A stretch of 64,000 nt of DNA from Polytrichum commune (lineage: Eukaryota > Streptophyta > Polytrichopsida > Polytrichales > Polytrichaceae): NCBI GenBank assembly GCA_950295325.1, contig OX485807.1, positions 18,323,666 to 18,387,665 on the forward strand. Reading direction: 5' to 3'. A model generated the notes under the pieces. It was not told where the DNA came from and did not search any database. It worked only from the letters and a program-made list of their open reading frames with translations. The position numbers were made by a program, and so were the translations under genes. How positions within the stretch are numbered: the first letter of the stretch is position 1; each line of letters begins with the position of its first letter. This document shows, in pieces, positions 1 through 10,500 of this stretch.

Positions 1-3000
1 TAGAATGAGGTGAGTGACAGTCACAATTGCATGTACCGACATGGAGAGATTTTTAGAGTTTTTATCCCTTACTCGTAAACAAATTGACAATCCTATTATG
101 AAATAAAGTGTATTAACATTGTGTCTTCTTTAATAAGCCTTATGTGAGAAACCTAGATAAAATACAAATCACCTTTTAAGTCTTCCATGAGTGTTTCTCT
201 GGGTTTGATCATAACCAAAATCTAAACTACAATGCACATGCTAGTCTCTACGACTGCACTTTCTCTAATCAAACCATAGTCCCTTCAAATCCTTCATGTT
301 CCAATTTCCTTGCCTATGGTCTTTCTTCTCACATGTTAATAAAATAGCTAGCTCTAATTGATCTCCTTTTACACTATTTTTTCCTATCTTCCTCAAATGT
401 ACCAAAAAAACTCCCTCCCTCCATAGTATTACTACATGTGATAGAAGTAATGTGAGGCAATGCAATGATTGTTGACTTAGACTATCGCCCATACATGGAG
501 AGGACTTTCCTTAAAATAACGGAAGAGAGCAATTTGATTGTATTGAAAACCAACTACGTATGAATGTGTGTGTATACGTGTGATGTACATTTTTTTGGGA
601 AAATAACCCTATGTTTTCCTTAAGCAAACTAAACCAAGGCACCTAGATGATACACAAATCACTTTTTAAGTCTTCCCTAAGTATGTCCTTGGGTTTGTTT
701 CTAACCAAAACCTTAATTACAGTATATATATGAAAGGATTGATGAGATAATGAAAGGATCGGCAGAGAGATAGTATTAACAACAAATATACAATGCATTG
801 AGGATGAAAGATGATGCAAAATGAGTGAACATTTAAAAAAGGTAGAATATGAGGTTGAGAAGTTAAACATGAAGAATACAAATATTCACCGCTACTAAGC
901 GATAGACTGAATGTAAATCCGATAATCAAGGAGGGCAGAAGATAAAACAATGATGTGCCAAGAGGCAATAGCTTAAAAGAATGTGGTAAAGATAAAGCAA
1001 GTTAAGAGTGAAGGAGACCAAACCTTTGAGGTTTTGATAACCATGCTTCACATGAGAGATGTTGCGCAAGCAAGAAGTGGCCATAGCCAATCAAGGTGAA
1101 TAGCATGTGAGAGGGAGGTGAGACAAAAGAAAAGGGAGTTAACCTAAGTATAGTTGGAATGACAAGAGAGTTGTGAGGCAAGAGGGAAGAGTTGAACTCA
1201 TGAGGAATGACCTAATATGTCAAAGCACAAAAGTGGGATAATAGAAGTTTAGAATGGCTAGGGTTATCGATAGTTTAAATCAAGAGATGATAGCCCTAAG
1301 AGCCAGAAGGTTGATATTATGATTATGATTGGATGTTATGTTTGAATCAGTTTTAGAATGAGTATTGGGCTAGTTGAGCTTTATGATAACTAAAAAAATA
1401 GCCTACACAATTGTATGTAACCTTGTATGTCTGCAAGGATTTATGGCCAAGATCCTATATGGATATGATGATTCGCAATGGAGATAAGCTCGTGGGAAGA
1501 CGATGTAATGGATTGAAAAGAAGAATGAATCTTTTAGCAATGCAATTTGGTTTATGACGGATGACGTTATACAAGCCTCATGATTATGGAAGAAGATACT
1601 AACCCCAGTGGGATAGAAATCCATCGGAAGAATTTAGTTAATACAAAGGACAATTGCCAAGACAAAGACTATTGTCAAAGTTGAAAGAACTTCACGAACA
1701 AAATAATGGATGAGATTAGAGCAATAGGAGTCCACACACGACTAAGAAAACACCAAATGAAGCATGAGAGGGCGAATTGCGCCTAATGAAGAAGGAATGA
1801 AGGAGTAAAAGACATAGATGTTATTAGAAACCTCAATCCAATGTGACACAATCCTCATAAACACCATCTCAAACTTCCTTGACACCGTGTACCATGGGTT
1901 GTTTTCCTTGGGTTAATTGGAGTGATAGCAAAACCTTAACTACATTTTCCTTCACAAACCTCTATCCATGAATGTCATGAGAGTGGGCGTCATCTTGTTG
2001 CTTATGAAGCAAATTGCCTCATCTTCAATGAGATACCTCAACCGCTTTGTACGTCGTCATCTCAAATCCCATAGTTAGTCAATCTTCGAAACCACCTTTG
2101 TTGGAGGATGATAAAGAACCTCCTTCCAAAGTGGCGAGGAAATTATGTTTGAGTACGTGAATTTTGTTAGACCTCTTTGATTTTTTGTGTCATATATTGT
2201 AAGTGTCACTAACCCTCAATGTGTTTATGGTTTTGCAGTGTTGGAAATATAATGTAGCAATTGTCATCCCATCCCATGTCATCAGTGCTTCCCGTGTATG
2301 CAGAGAACATTTCCCTTGCACAAGCGGCTACACCAACACCTACACCTCGCCCAAAGTCTTGCAAGTTTAATCCAAATGTGGAGGGTGTAGAATGTAGAGC
2401 ATTAGATTGCTCGTAGTCAATAAAAATGTAATGGAAGAGGCATGAAAAAGAATAAGGTTAGAATAAAGCTACAATGGTAGTCCAAAGAGGGATAATGGTT
2501 ATCCCATATTATTTGTATGAACCAATGAAAAGAAGAAAAACAATAAAAGGCAAAGCAAGGAGAAAAGTAATGGAAAAGACCATGAAGAATCATAGTTGTA
2601 GCTTTCACATTTGGTGCGATGGAAAAAGTAAGTTAAAAGGCCATGGATTTGGGGTTCTTTGAAAAAGGCACTAATTGTACACAAGTTTTTGTCTCCAAGT
2701 TGTCAACCTATGATGTGCATATGGGTTGGGAGAGAATCTTGCCTTGAAACTTTACAAAAGTTTTAGAACTTGAAAATATATTTTGTTGAATGTTGTGATA
2801 TCAATTTCTAGACTTATGAAAATCCACCCAATATCACACATGTACTACTCTTATGCGAAATTGCTTAAGTTATCGGAAATAGTTATGTTACTATACATGA
2901 GGCATGATTGTTGTCAACAATAGTGGTAGTGGTAGTGGTAATGGTTTACTTTCTTTGATTTTGGTTACAACATTCCTTGCGGTGGTTGTTCATGCTCATG

Positions 3001-3170
3001 TGGCATTACTAGACATTTCAAGGGCAAGATATTGGGAGAAAGTTGAGGAGACAACCACTTTAAACACTTCAATCCAAAAACCAATGAAGGTAGTAAAGAA
3101 TTTAATTCCCTTTTTGAGCCCAAGACATATAGCATTTATAGTTTGCAATTTTAGACGACATACCCCATAT
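1..3170. other. Intergenic DNA without a recognisable gene
   Basis: AT-rich sequence with stops in all frames every few dozen codons and no protein similarity that I recognise. The one structure seen is a pair of diverged direct repeats of about 90 bp, at 150-240 and 641-730. They share a run about fast CTAGAT..ACAAATCAC, then AAGTCTTCC, then GGGTTTG and AACCAAAA. The reading frame at 2904-3185 begins with a Gly/Ser/Asn run and a hydrophobic stretch. It has no further support and runs into an inverted-repeat element, so I do not call it a gene. Confidence 0.6.
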
Positions 3171-3423
3171 CACTATATTCGTTAATTTGAGACTTTCTCA
3201 TGTCTCAAATTAATATATGGACCACAACAACATGGTCTAATGTTTGGGTCGTCCTACCTAAACCATCTTGATATGAGTTCTTAATTGGGTTCTTGATATG
3301 AACACCCGCTTCAAAGTATTTGCATCTTACAACATTCTCCAATATCTGTGTGATTTTATCCATGTTCTTATATTTGTAACTGTCTCAAAATGCCGAAAAA
3401 GTCCCAAATTAACGAATATAGTG
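3171..3423. mobile_element. MITE with CACTATATTCG terminal inverted repeats
   Basis: A 253-bp element bounded by a 23-bp terminal inverted repeat: CACTATATTCGTTAATTTG on the left and its complement CAAATTAACGAATATAGTG on the right, with one internal mismatch. A second inverted pair lies just inside the left end (TTTGAGAC and GTCTCAAA). There is no coding capacity. The CACTA-type ends suggest a non-autonomous CACTA-like element, but a clean 3-bp target duplication is not visible, so the superfamily is tentative. Confidence 0.7.
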
Positions 3424-3474
3424 ATCCATCACTAAGCACAGTCACAAGGATTGGAACAAGACAAGTGTGAATGA

Positions 3475-3496
3475 AAAATAAAAATAAAAATAAAAA
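3475..3496. repeat. (AAAAT)n microsatellite
   Basis: Short AAAAT/AATAA pentanucleotide run in intergenic DNA between two MITEs. A few CACC units follow at about 3590-3606. Confidence 0.7.
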
Positions 3497-3630
3497 ACTC
3501 AAGTAGTTGTGGTCGGATCGTGGTGGTTAACCACGACCACCTTTGTAGCATAAATTACTATTCACTCGTTCACAAAAGTGTCTATATCTCACCCACCCAC
3601 CCACACATACATACATGTATGACAATATAG

Positions 3631-3947
3631 CTACATTAAATAGGATATTTAGTGTTTGATTATATCTAATGTTGTTATCACTCTACCCTGCTCAACACTA
3701 ATTTTCAGTTTTTTGACAACTAGTGTTAGAAGATATGCTAGATTTATCCTTTAATCATTGTTTTTTTTTGTTTTATTATCATATCCTACTAACACAAAAT
3801 TCAAACATGTAACTTCCACATGTTACCAAAGTTGATATTTAGTGTTTGAGTTTACATTTAATGTTACTTACTTTCATAGGGTTATTGACATTTAGTGTAT
3901 GCGCTCATATTTAGTGTATCAAACACTAAATATCCTATGTAATGCAG
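3631..3947. mobile_element. MITE, GGATATTTAGTGTTTGAT family, copy 1
   Basis: 317-bp element with inverted ends of about 30 bp. The left end starts CTACATTAAATAGG and continues ATATTTAGTGTTTGAT. The right end is the complement with two or three mismatches. The interior has no coding frame but shares long stretches with a second copy at 37126-37452, such as ATGTAACTTCCACAT. Two separate copies with the same ends show it is a mobile family rather than a chance palindrome. Confidence 0.75.
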
Positions 3948-3959
3948 TGAGATAGATTT

Positions 3960-4125
3960 GACTTGAATGGTTACATTTTCGATTAGCCCAGTTCTCCTAG
4001 GATTTAAAAAACATGGCTAGCAACACAAGATGGTCAGCAAATCCAAATCGTTCAGAACTCATATGCATATCGTATTCATTATCAAAGTGAAGATTTTTGT
4101 GCTCATTAAACGGTCACCCACACAC
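3960..4125. repeat. Dispersed repeat family (AGCAAATCCAAATC)
   Basis: About 165 bp recurring, diverged, at 28890-29080, 34610-34800, 37960-38170 and 54675-54765, and inverted at 36470-36600. Shared landmarks in order are a GATTAGC/AGCCCA..TCTCCTAGG segment, GCAAATCCAA, GAGCTCATATG, then TTCATTA..AAGTGAAGAT. The ends are not defined. It is probably a fragment of a transposable element. Confidence 0.65.
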
Positions 4126-4627
4126 CACTAAAATAGAGGTGTCTGATTGAGATCACTAACCGAATTAGGCACATCTACCCTAACACACAAAGACAGCTTG
4201 CCAACACCGTGGTTCGAACCTCTGCTTGAAGAGATGCATTGGGGCTGGCTCTGGTCTACCTTCAATGAGACACGTGGCATAATCTCAGCCGTAGATCTAC
4301 CCCCACATCTCAGATGCCCTCCATCATGCCCTCCATCATGCCCATAATCAAATGGTAAAGTAATTAAGTCCCAACTATTCGTAATCGGAGCCCAAAAAGG
4401 GGCGAAAGTCATGTGCATGAAGCATGTCTTTGCCTACTTTTGCGGAGTTTGTGGTGTATTTAATTGAGGCAAGCCTCCGCACGAACCCTAATTAGACTTC
4501 CGTGATTCATCTAAACTACTTTACTTTACTTTGGGTCAATTAAGAATCGGTAAAGACTTTCACACGCTGGGTGGCAGCATGGCCACCATCGTTTACTGTA
4601 TCAATGGTCTGCTTGTTAAGAGTATTA

Positions 4628-5083
4628 CCGTAGCTTTCTAGCAGCTCGGCCACCTTTCGGCCTAATAATTAACTAAAGTGTGAAAGTAAGGTAGGCAACC
4701 CAGAAAACAATATTCTAAAATTGGGCAGGCTCAAAAAGTCATGTACAATGAGTCAGACATTCATCCAAGTCGTTTCTATAACATGGATTTCATTTATGGC
4801 AGCTACGATTGACCTAAGCGCTTCCCTTAACCAACAGTCCTTGCCCTAAAGTTTGTTTTTTACTCGTATGTCAGGGTTTTGCTTGGCAACATATTTTGCT
4901 TTTTGTGAAAGTTATATTGAGTGGTCATTGTGAGAGACTATGATGTGAGAGACTATGTTGTGATTTTAGGCACTCCTTGAATGTTAATTATTTATTTTGG
5001 ACACTCAACGAAATTGATTTTCCAAAAATTTAGGCATCTTTAAAATACTTTTTTTTGCTGCCCAAGATGCTAGAGAGCTTCGG
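4628..5083. mobile_element. MITE, GCTCTCTAGCA family, copy 1
   Basis: About 455-bp element. The left end (TAGCTTTCTAGCAGCTCGG) is the inverted complement of the right end (GCCCAAGATGCTAGAGAGCT). A copy in opposite orientation lies at 46826-47237. The two share interior landmarks CCCAATTTTAGAATA, TAATTAATTATTAGGC and a segment about CACTCAACGAAATT. No coding frame. Confidence 0.7.
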
Positions 5084-5632
5084 GACTATATGCGGAAAGT
5101 GGAATATGTTTACAATCTTATAGCTTATTTACTACTGGCATTTTTTCATCATTAACCTTGAGAATGTACCGAGTAGCACTCACTAGTGCATGTAATTGTG
5201 ATTCTATTCCAACTATAAATAGGTTCATACTTGTGGGGTATCTACTTATTGAGGGCTCCCTATTTCACCTTTACATGTGCCGGAATGTAGTTTCCACATG
5301 GGATACAAATGGGTCGTGGCCACTGTGAGCATGACAAATAGCAAAAACATTTAAGGGAAAAATCATTACTTTGCGCTGGAATAGGGAGCCCTCTACAACA
5401 TTTTTGGTCCCTATCACAGGGGATAGTGAAAATGTAGTGAAACAACCTACATAGTAACTTGCAACCCACAACATTCTTTTAACATAGTTGTTTTAGGCTT
5501 TCGTTTCCCAACACCTACCATTTGGAGCATACCATAAATTTGTCTCTATAGAAATATTGACGGTATATGTGATATTTAACTTCATTAGACTAATTCGGAC
5601 ATTCTTTGACCCAGGTCTATAAGTTCAATTGG

Positions 5633-5904
5633 TTTTATATAGCATTCCATAAGTCAACATATGGATTGTGGTTTTCACCTTCCCAAGTGGTAGGTGTAAT
5701 GAACATGTACATGTTGATTCATTTTATATAGCATTCCATAAGTCAACATATGAATTGTGGTTTTCACCTTCCCAAGTGGTAGGTGTAATGAACATGTGCA
5801 TGTTGATTCATTTTATATAGCATTCCACAAGTCAACAGATGGATTGTGGTTTTCACCTTCCCAAGTGGTAGGTGTAATTAATGAACATGTACATGTTCAT
5901 TCAT
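5633..5904. repeat. 89-bp tandem repeat, three units
   Basis: Three head-to-tail units start with TTTTATATAGCATTCC at 5633, 5722 and 5811, an 89-bp period. They differ at only a handful of positions. The third carries a TAAT insertion near its end. Each unit ends in a short palindrome around ACATGTACATGT (or ACATGTGCATGT). No reading frame runs through the array. Confidence 0.9.
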
Positions 5905-5962
5905 CCTAGAATAGGAATCATATTTTTATTTTATTTTATTTATTGTAGTGGGATGATCACTA

Positions 5963-6172
5963 CACTACACTAAATATTGTATTTAGTGTCACTTAATGTT
6001 TGAAGTTACACAATGCTATATTTTGGTATTACCAACATGATTTTTACCAAGTACATGTCCAACCAACCAATTAGACCTCTATTGGCAAAAAGAATGTTAT
6101 ATATGTTAAATAGTTATAGCATTGCATGGTTCCAAATAATAAGTGACACTACATATTATATATAGTGTAGTG
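5963..6172. mobile_element. CACTA-ended MITE with long inverted repeats
   Basis: 210-bp element, CACTACACTAAATATTG at the left and TATATATAGTGTAGTG at the right. The inverted arms are about 55 bp with mismatches and also include AAGTTACACAATGCTATA against TATAGCATTGCATGG. Only about 100 bp separates the arms, so the whole element can fold back. The ends resemble those at 44419-44650 and 54764-55139. Confidence 0.75.
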
Positions 6173-7889
6173 AATTAAAACCAAATCAAGGGACATGGGA
6201 CTTCACACACGGTCCCAAGTCTTAAGTCCCGAGCATGGCGGGGATGTTTACATGGCAACACTTTTTTGAAGGTGAGGTTTGGGACTTGTGGGTTGAGCAA
6301 AAACCTAGACCCAACTCTCAACACAACTCCCAGTTTTGCATAACACCATCAAGGTTCAACTTTAACGAATATAAAACAGGACTTTAATGGTTTCTTAGGG
6401 TTTAAAAGTCGGGGACTTGCTAAATCGAGTGAGACTTGGGACCCCGTGTGAACCAACCCTAAAAACACACCATACTCCCAAATGGTAATCCACACTACAA
6501 CAACTAGTGTTGTCTACTTCGACACTTTGAATGTTGAAAGTAGATCTCCTCTTTGCATTGAACATGATCTTAACCAATGAGGATACAACACGTGGCCCTA
6601 GAAGGTTATGGTTCGATACAACATAATTGACATGGAATGTGTATAACACCATAGGATATACTTTGTAAAAAAATGCAATGTACACATGCGATTTTCCACA
6701 TAGTATATTCTATCCCTTTTTCGAGGCTAACCTTTTGATGCTCACTTTTCAATACTATGAAATTGTCCACTGCATGCTCCTCCTCTACTTTTTGTTTTTA
6801 TTAAAAAAATTTGAATCCAATAATTCATATCATGGGTGGCTCAATATGCCATCCGCGTACGAGCATTTTATGTTGACATGGCGTAATTAGAAAATCTAGA
6901 TCCACACTTAACTTAATGATTGGTCTCTCGTGCAGTTCAACGAAGTTCACCTGTACTGTTCTCCCTCTTTAGTATGATAAAAAAAAGTTGAATTATCGAG
7001 ATGTTGTCTTCTCATTAATATGACAAATGGTGTAAAGTTGTCGTATTATGGAGAGAATACGAAAACGTAAGTACTCTGAGCTTTAAAATAAATAAATAAA
7101 TATTTATATTTATATACGAGTTTAAGCAGTATGGATGGTATGAGATAATAACTTATAACTCCAAACATATACAAATGTTCTCAAGAACTCTTGAAATAGG
7201 AATCCAAAGATCTTTGGTGTTGCCTACCCAAGTTAGCAACTGCCATCTTCTCTAAATTCTCTACTAACTTTTGAAAGCTAATCATTTGATTAACATCCAC
7301 ATATACAAAGTGTTCCAATAAGAAACTAGACAACAATGATGTATGATGTTTAGCATCAAGATATTGGTGATACTATATCACCCATGTACAAGGTTGTTTA
7401 CTAGGAAGGAGGCCAATCTAACCCTAACCATGTCCATTCTACATTAGTAATCATGATTATCATCGAGTTCCCAATGATAAGTGAAGTTCCCAAGTAGTTC
7501 CCAAGTAGTTCCCAAGTGAAAATGGATGTATTTTAGATGTATATAACATAGATGAAAGGAATTCTGGCATTAACTACCTCTTTAACATGACAAAACGGAG
7601 ATTCTAAATGTCGCATTATCGAGTGTTGTAGTTGTATAAAAGAGGGAGTTTTGAACTAAAAAGTTTGGTCGCACAACAATGTGTCGTAATATCGATGGTG
7701 TCGTATAAACAAGTGTCGTATTAATGAGGCTAGATTGTAGCACCATTTTCAAAAAATATTGTTGACAAAACAAATTGTTAGGAAACAGAGGAAATTTAAT
7801 AGAATGCCATACTTGTCAAAATAGGATTTTGATAAAAACTTAATCTATTTGACAATGGTTTGCCAACCACTAAACTGTCGCATGATTGT
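6173..7889. other. Intergenic DNA
   Basis: No gene recognised. Short diverged repeats around TGTCGTATTA and ATTATCGAG occur at about 6985-7060 and 7600-7730. A short tandem AGTTCCCAAGT occurs three times near 7485-7515. These look like pieces of decayed elements. Confidence 0.5.
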
Positions 7890-8234
7890 CCCGGGCTAAA
7901 TCACATCTATGTTTAGCTAGGCCCTGCTCCTCCCACACCTCCTTCATTGCACGGTCTTCCTACTTGTACTTGCGTAGGAACTCTTCCTTGTTGGGAACCA
8001 ATATGACAATACCTGGTCACTTAAGCCATTAAGCTCCTTTGGCATGTGAAGGAACTCCATTAGTTAACTTGGGAATAATGAATGTGATGTCAACTTGAAT
8101 AATTTGTAATTTTGACTAGGTATTGTCACGCTGGTTCCCAACGAGGAAGAGTTCCCACGCTGGTGCGGGCAGTGAAGGAAACGTAGGAGGGGCGGCGTTG
8201 AGCCAAACACAAATGTGATTTAGCCCGGGGCCAT
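7890..8234. mobile_element. Foldback MITE with long arms and 8-bp duplication (hAT-like)
   Basis: 345-bp element with arms of about 110-125 bp. CCCGGGCTAAATCACAT at the left faces ATGTGATTTAGCCCGGGG at the right. The arms continue inward to GGAACTCTTCCTTGTTGGGA against TTCCCAACGAGGAAGAGTTC, and GACAATACC against GGTATTGTC. ATGATTGT directly repeats at 7882-7889 and 8235-8242. An 8-bp target duplication is typical of the hAT superfamily. The right end carries a few extra bases before the duplication. Confidence 0.75.
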
Positions 8235-8775
8235 ATGATTGTAGAGAATTTTGTTGTGATCACCTATCACATGTATTTTGTTTCTCAGTCCACATTTTGA
8301 ACCAAGTTGACTGTCGATTCTACCTCTCTAGTTTTACACACGTGTCAATATGGGCTAGAGCTTTGTGGTGTATGTATAGACTTCCTCTATTGTGAAATAA
8401 AAATGTAACAAGGGATTGCATAAATTATACTATTCTCTTTTGATTAATTTGGATTTTTGAAACGGCATCAGAGACCCCAAATCAATCTAGCAAGATCCGT
8501 TTAAAATAAATAAACCCTCGACACATATAATGAGACATAGTCACATGCAAGCATATCCTTCATATCCAACATAGAATTAGAATACTTCGTAGGTTTGTGA
8601 CTAAGAAGGTTCAAAATAGGGTGTATTGTAAAGTCAATTAATGCAATTGATATTGTGAATGTGTCGTGTGGCACTATTGTTGTCATGGGTGTGCATTACA
8701 CAAAACATTTGGCATGCTATCTATGCGCTCAAAATGAGGTGTAAGTTTTTATGAGATCTAGAACATTATTTAGCA

Positions 8776-9060
8776 CTAGGGTGATCCATCCTCAGTGTCA
8801 AGGATTTTGTAAGGATCATTCCCCTTGAATGTTGGATTACCTTGGCAAAATGAACAATTTTCATCATGAGTTATGTTCACTATGTAAGAGTGAACAACCG
8901 GGTGAGGACGATCCTCGGGTTTAGCTTTTTGAGTATGTTTTAAAAAGAGATAAAACCATTTGTCAGGCATGTTGCCTATCGGCCATTTGGAACATGGCAC
9001 CAACATAACATGTATGCTACAAGGTCCAAAAGTACTCCATCTAGCAATGACAAGAATCAT
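8776..9060 (-). pseudogene. Unrecognised open frame, possibly a coding remnant
   Basis: A 94-residue minus-strand frame. Its second half reads more like protein than the neighbouring chance frames: a charged and proline-bearing stretch (KAKPEDRPHPVV), then DENCSFCQGNP with a CxxC pair, then an acidic tail DTEDGSP. I recognise no family. It has no clear promoter, intron signals or flanking exons and sits in repeat-rich DNA. A fragment of a transposon or captured gene is as likely as a small gene. Confidence 0.2.
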
Positions 9061-10198
9061 TCAAGCCTAATTTAAGGCCATGAATAGCCTTTCTATTATA
9101 GCACATGTAGCATATACAGTAGATGTTCTATTTAAGTAAATATGGACATATTTTCAAAATGTGGAATTTTTGGTTGCTTCAATTCTATCATAGGATCCTA
9201 TGATATAATTTTGATCGACCTAAAGTTTATGGAAGATGTGTGAATCTTTAGTGATTACTTGAATGTTATGCTATGACAATAGGGTTAAACAAAACCATGT
9301 ATGTTTTTTTAATTTCAAATATACATAAAGAAATGTTGAATAGTGAAAATACAATCAAAGTCATTGCTATAATATTATCACAATCAACTTTGCATATTTT
9401 ATTACATGATTTTACCATACAAATCTATTATAAGATCCTATGATGAAATTCAACATGTTATTGGAACTTCATTGTATGTTGTCTAATGTTATGTCAATGA
9501 ATGCAAATATTTTGTTTATATGTTGCCTAACACTATCGTTGTCAATCACATGACACATGTGTTGACATTTCACCGATTTACATCCTCTACTCTAATTCTA
9601 AGGCATTTAAAAATCGACGTGGTCCACTTTATCAATTGTCCACATTGTTTGAAATTAGAAAACACAAACACATACACACAACATATTATATACATGGAGA
9701 GAGAGAGATATATAATTGCAATCATTGGACATGATATATTTTAAACAACACACTCATAAAATATGCACGTATCTAAGCCCGATTTGCATTGTATTGGACC
9801 ATGGTTGTGTTGATTTTATGTTTGTCATATGTTTGTATTGCCTTAAAATGTTATTGCTTTGTGATGTAAACTATCACCGGCATTACTCACGGTGTTAGAA
9901 TTGGCTCGAATATAGAATCATCTCTAAAAAGCATTAATATGCTTTGGACATGCTTAGAGAAGCCATCTTATGGCAAACTTGATATGCTAGTTGTAGCTTT
10001 ATTCCGATAGTAAAGCTATGCTTGTGAATGTATTTGTAACAATGCATGGAGTGACACTCTTTATGTAGGCATGGCACACAAAAACCATACTATAAGGTTT
10101 GTTTGTTTTGTTTTTTTGTAAGCACAATTGAAAAAATCAATTGGAAGAAAGGAACCAAAACACAACCACCTCAGGAGAACCAGTGTAACCCGAGGGGA

Positions 10199-10500
10199 AA
10201 TCAATAAATAATGCCCATTTGAGGTCTAATTTTCCAAGTGACCACCAAATTGCTCTAGTTCATAATAAGACCCTTGACCATTGCATTTGAATTGAATTCG
10301 TTAAGAACGTCTTGGTAGGCAACGTCTGGGGCCTTTTCCAAATTTGAGAGAGTTTGTTGCCACTCAATCCTACCATAATCATGCAAGGCATCCCAAACGA
10401 CTCGACTTGTTTTCTTAGCGGGCCATTATAGAGCCTTAAACACCAAATCATTCCGTTGGCACCACATACTATAGTGTTGTTCGTATTTAGAAGGGCGAAA
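10199..10500 (-). pseudogene. LINE ORF2 C-terminal fragment, inactive
   Basis: Read on the minus strand, one frame gives a continuous protein-like stretch broken by two stop codons. It contains WCQRNDLVFKAL, a stop, then KKTSRVVWDALHDYGRIEWQ, LEKAPDVAYQDVLNEF, and after a second stop SNLVVTWKIRPQ. This resembles the tail after the reverse transcriptase in plant LINE-type ORF2 proteins (from memory of the style, not from a search). The upstream reverse transcriptase region is absent, so this is a 5'-truncated relic, which is usual for LINEs. It overlaps no other gene. Confidence 0.45.

Noticed and set aside
2904-3185. 93-codon plus-strand frame with a Gly/Ser/Asn start and hydrophobic stretch
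   Set aside because: It ends inside a MITE, has no family match and lacks any supporting neighbour exon.
4205-4225. GGTTCGAACC resembling a tRNA or SINE B box, in a segment (4128-4418) with an open minus frame
   Set aside because: No A box, no cloverleaf and no poly(A) or second copy in the window. The 10-mer is palindromic and can arise by chance. A SINE remains possible but unsupported.
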